Assembly (NCBI RefSeq): GCF_963678635.1
Contig: NC_087062.1
Span: forward strand, 46,649,758-46,709,757
Direction of reading: 5' to 3'
Origin: Symsagittifera roscoffensis
Taxonomy: Eukaryota > Xenacoelomorpha > Acoela > Convolutidae
Length of the DNA stretch: 60,000 nucleotides
Below, one piece after another: positions 58,587 to 60,000 of the stretch. The notes below the pieces were generated by a model, which saw only the letters and a list, made by a program, of their open reading frames with translations, searched no databases and had not been told where the DNA came from. Made by a program: the position numbers and the translations under genes. How positions within the stretch are numbered: the first letter of the stretch is position 1; every line of letters begins with the position of its first letter.

Positions 58587-60000
58587 CTTCTTCAACATAT
58601 GAAAAAGCGGTATTGCAGAAGCAAGATGATGAGAAAAGGACCAAAAAAAGAAGCGAAAAGAAATACGGAAAATCTAAGGCGACAAAGAAGTGGCAGGATT
58701 CGATAACCAGAACGCTCCAAAAATCGCCATCAGATCACTACTGATAGTTAGTATTGATCATTTTCAGAACAATTTGCGTTTAATTAGATTGCGAAGAACA
58801 ATTTTTTGTTACGAAAAAATTTTGAGGAAATTTTAATTAATTTTGTCGAAAGGTAAGAAAAGTCCAATAAAAAAGATAAATCCGAAAGTACATCAACGTA
58901 TGCTGACTCCGCACCGCTTGATGGTTATTTCTTGGAGTAGAAAAGTTATGAGTTTTTGTTACGGGTATATTTTAATGAAAGTTAATCTTAGAGTTGTCGA
59001 TTGGAGAAGGCAAGCCCGATCAAAATTTAAAAAAACCTAATTGACATCACCGTCTGCCGCCTCCGCATCTAAAACGTTAATATTTTCCGTTAAAATGATT
59101 TTTTGCTGTGCAATTTTTGTTATTTGGATTCAAAAAAGAAAATTTTGAGTCGCCATTCAGCAGGTCCTTTCAAACACTGTGTGCTTCCCAATATTGTTTG
59201 AAAAGCTCTGCTTTTTGATTTGTTACCGGCTGAAGTTTACTTCAACTTAGAATTAGGAGCAGTGACTGCTAGTAATGTGGTGCAAAAACTTAGGTGAATA
59301 GGTCTGCCTACCTCCATTGTCTACTCGACATAGTAACTCGAAAACCCCAGAAAAACTCTCCAATCTCATAAAAAATTACCAAAATGGAGGAGTTGCCCAC
59401 TTCAGCGAGAAGTTGGTTCCAAAAGTTTTTGTAGATTTGAAGGGAGACATAGCCTGGTGGCATAACACTATGCTGGACTTCGTGTTGCTCATCTCAGACC
59501 CGAATCACACTCAGATCAACCACTGCCTGGCTCTTTCTTCAAGCAAAAAACGGAGTGTTCTATTCCGCTGACTTCTTCAACATATGAAAAAGCGGTATTG
59601 CAGACGCAAATTGATGAGAAAAGGACCGGAAAAAGAAGCGAAAAGAAATACGGAAAATCCAAGGCGACAAAGAAGCGGCAGGATTCGATAACCAGAACGC
59701 TCGAAAAATCGCCATCAGATCACTACTGATAGTTAGTATTGATCATTTTCAGAACAATTTGCGTTTAATTAGATTGCGAAGAACAACTTTTTGTTACGAA
59801 AAAACTTTGAGGAAATTTAAATTAATTTTGTCGAAAGGCAAGAAAAGTCCAATAAAAAAGATAAATCCGAAAGTACATCAACGTCTGCTGACTCCGCACC
59901 GCTTGATGGTTATTTCTTGGAGTAGAAAAGTTATGAGTTTTTGTTACGAGTATATTTTCATGAAAGTTATTTAAGAGTTGTCTATTGGAGAAGAAAACCC

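Larger units (their letters stand above)
38390..60000 (+). repeat. Satellite array, ~985-bp unit, about 22 units, open at the right edge
   Basis: Units are marked by GGTCTCCCTACCTCCATTGT (or a near variant). Approximate unit marks are 39132, 39720, 40806, 41900, 42711, 43690, 44670, 45497, 46437, 47275, 48260, 49070, 50052, 51448, 52432, 53418, 54403, 55387, 56370, 57350, 58332 and 59317. Most spacings are 979-986. Others are 807-838 (short units), about 1,085 (two units with an extra block), 588 and 1,396. Units right of 51 kb are far more alike than those on the left, so amplification is younger there. Each unit carries an 84-codon frame, a Lys-rich stretch and the stop context CTACTGATAGTTAG. 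Confidence 0.95.

Overview
This looks like about 60 kb of an AT-rich, repeat-dense invertebrate-type animal genome. Signs are metazoan-style Ty3/gypsy retroelements, MITEs with target-site duplications, hAT-like transposase remains, long tandem satellites, and split genes with introns of roughly 60-290 nt ending in T-rich tract plus AG. I cannot name the species. I saw no rRNA, intact tRNA, operon or CRISPR array.

Layout. (1) 1-3.6 kb: a minus-strand, heavily broken Ty3/gypsy element (gag, protease, RT, RNase H) with a probable 5' LTR at 3345-3586. (2) 3.6-12.5 kb: mostly non-coding, with foldback elements, a cluster of hAT-type MITEs (one with a perfect 8-bp target duplication), a tRNA-like SINE relic, and three weak exon candidates of an unrecognised plus-strand gene. 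(3) 12.5-21.5 kb: a young but rearranged Ty3/gypsy insertion bounded by AATG. It has 216-bp LTRs, a truncated gag copy, a 0.4-kb copy of upstream host DNA, compound LTR-leader-LTR ends, and a main gag-pol copy broken by one stop and three frameshifts. (4) 22-23 kb: a broken hAT-like transposase gene on the minus strand. (5) 23.1-25.2 kb: a TA-flanked element filled with AGATCT palindromes, then a 76-bp tandem array. (6) 25.6-29.7 kb: the most gene-like segment, minus strand. A five-exon gene joins an SGNH/GDSL hydrolase domain to an AlkB-like 2-oxoglutarate/Fe(II) dioxygenase domain, with every catalytic motif visible. Just upstream lies a ubiquitin-specific-protease-like gene with Cys box and zinc CxxC pairs but an in-frame stop. 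A nine-copy hairpin tandem repeat separates the two. (7) 30.0-31.2 kb: (AAAT)n with a ~300-bp higher-order period. (8) 31.9-33.1 kb: palindromic MITEs. (9) 34-38.3 kb: a very A-rich, dead Gag-like region, partly duplicated (35.44-36.38 and 37.40-38.33 kb). (10) 38.4-60 kb and beyond: a satellite of about 22 units, mostly ~985 bp, with a divergent founder-like unit at its left edge that still looks like the 3' end of a coding gene.

Most of the window is mobile or satellite DNA. The SGNH-AlkB gene is the one locus that reads as intact and potentially functional. Its domain combination, beside a deubiquitinase-like gene, is the best candidate for something undescribed.
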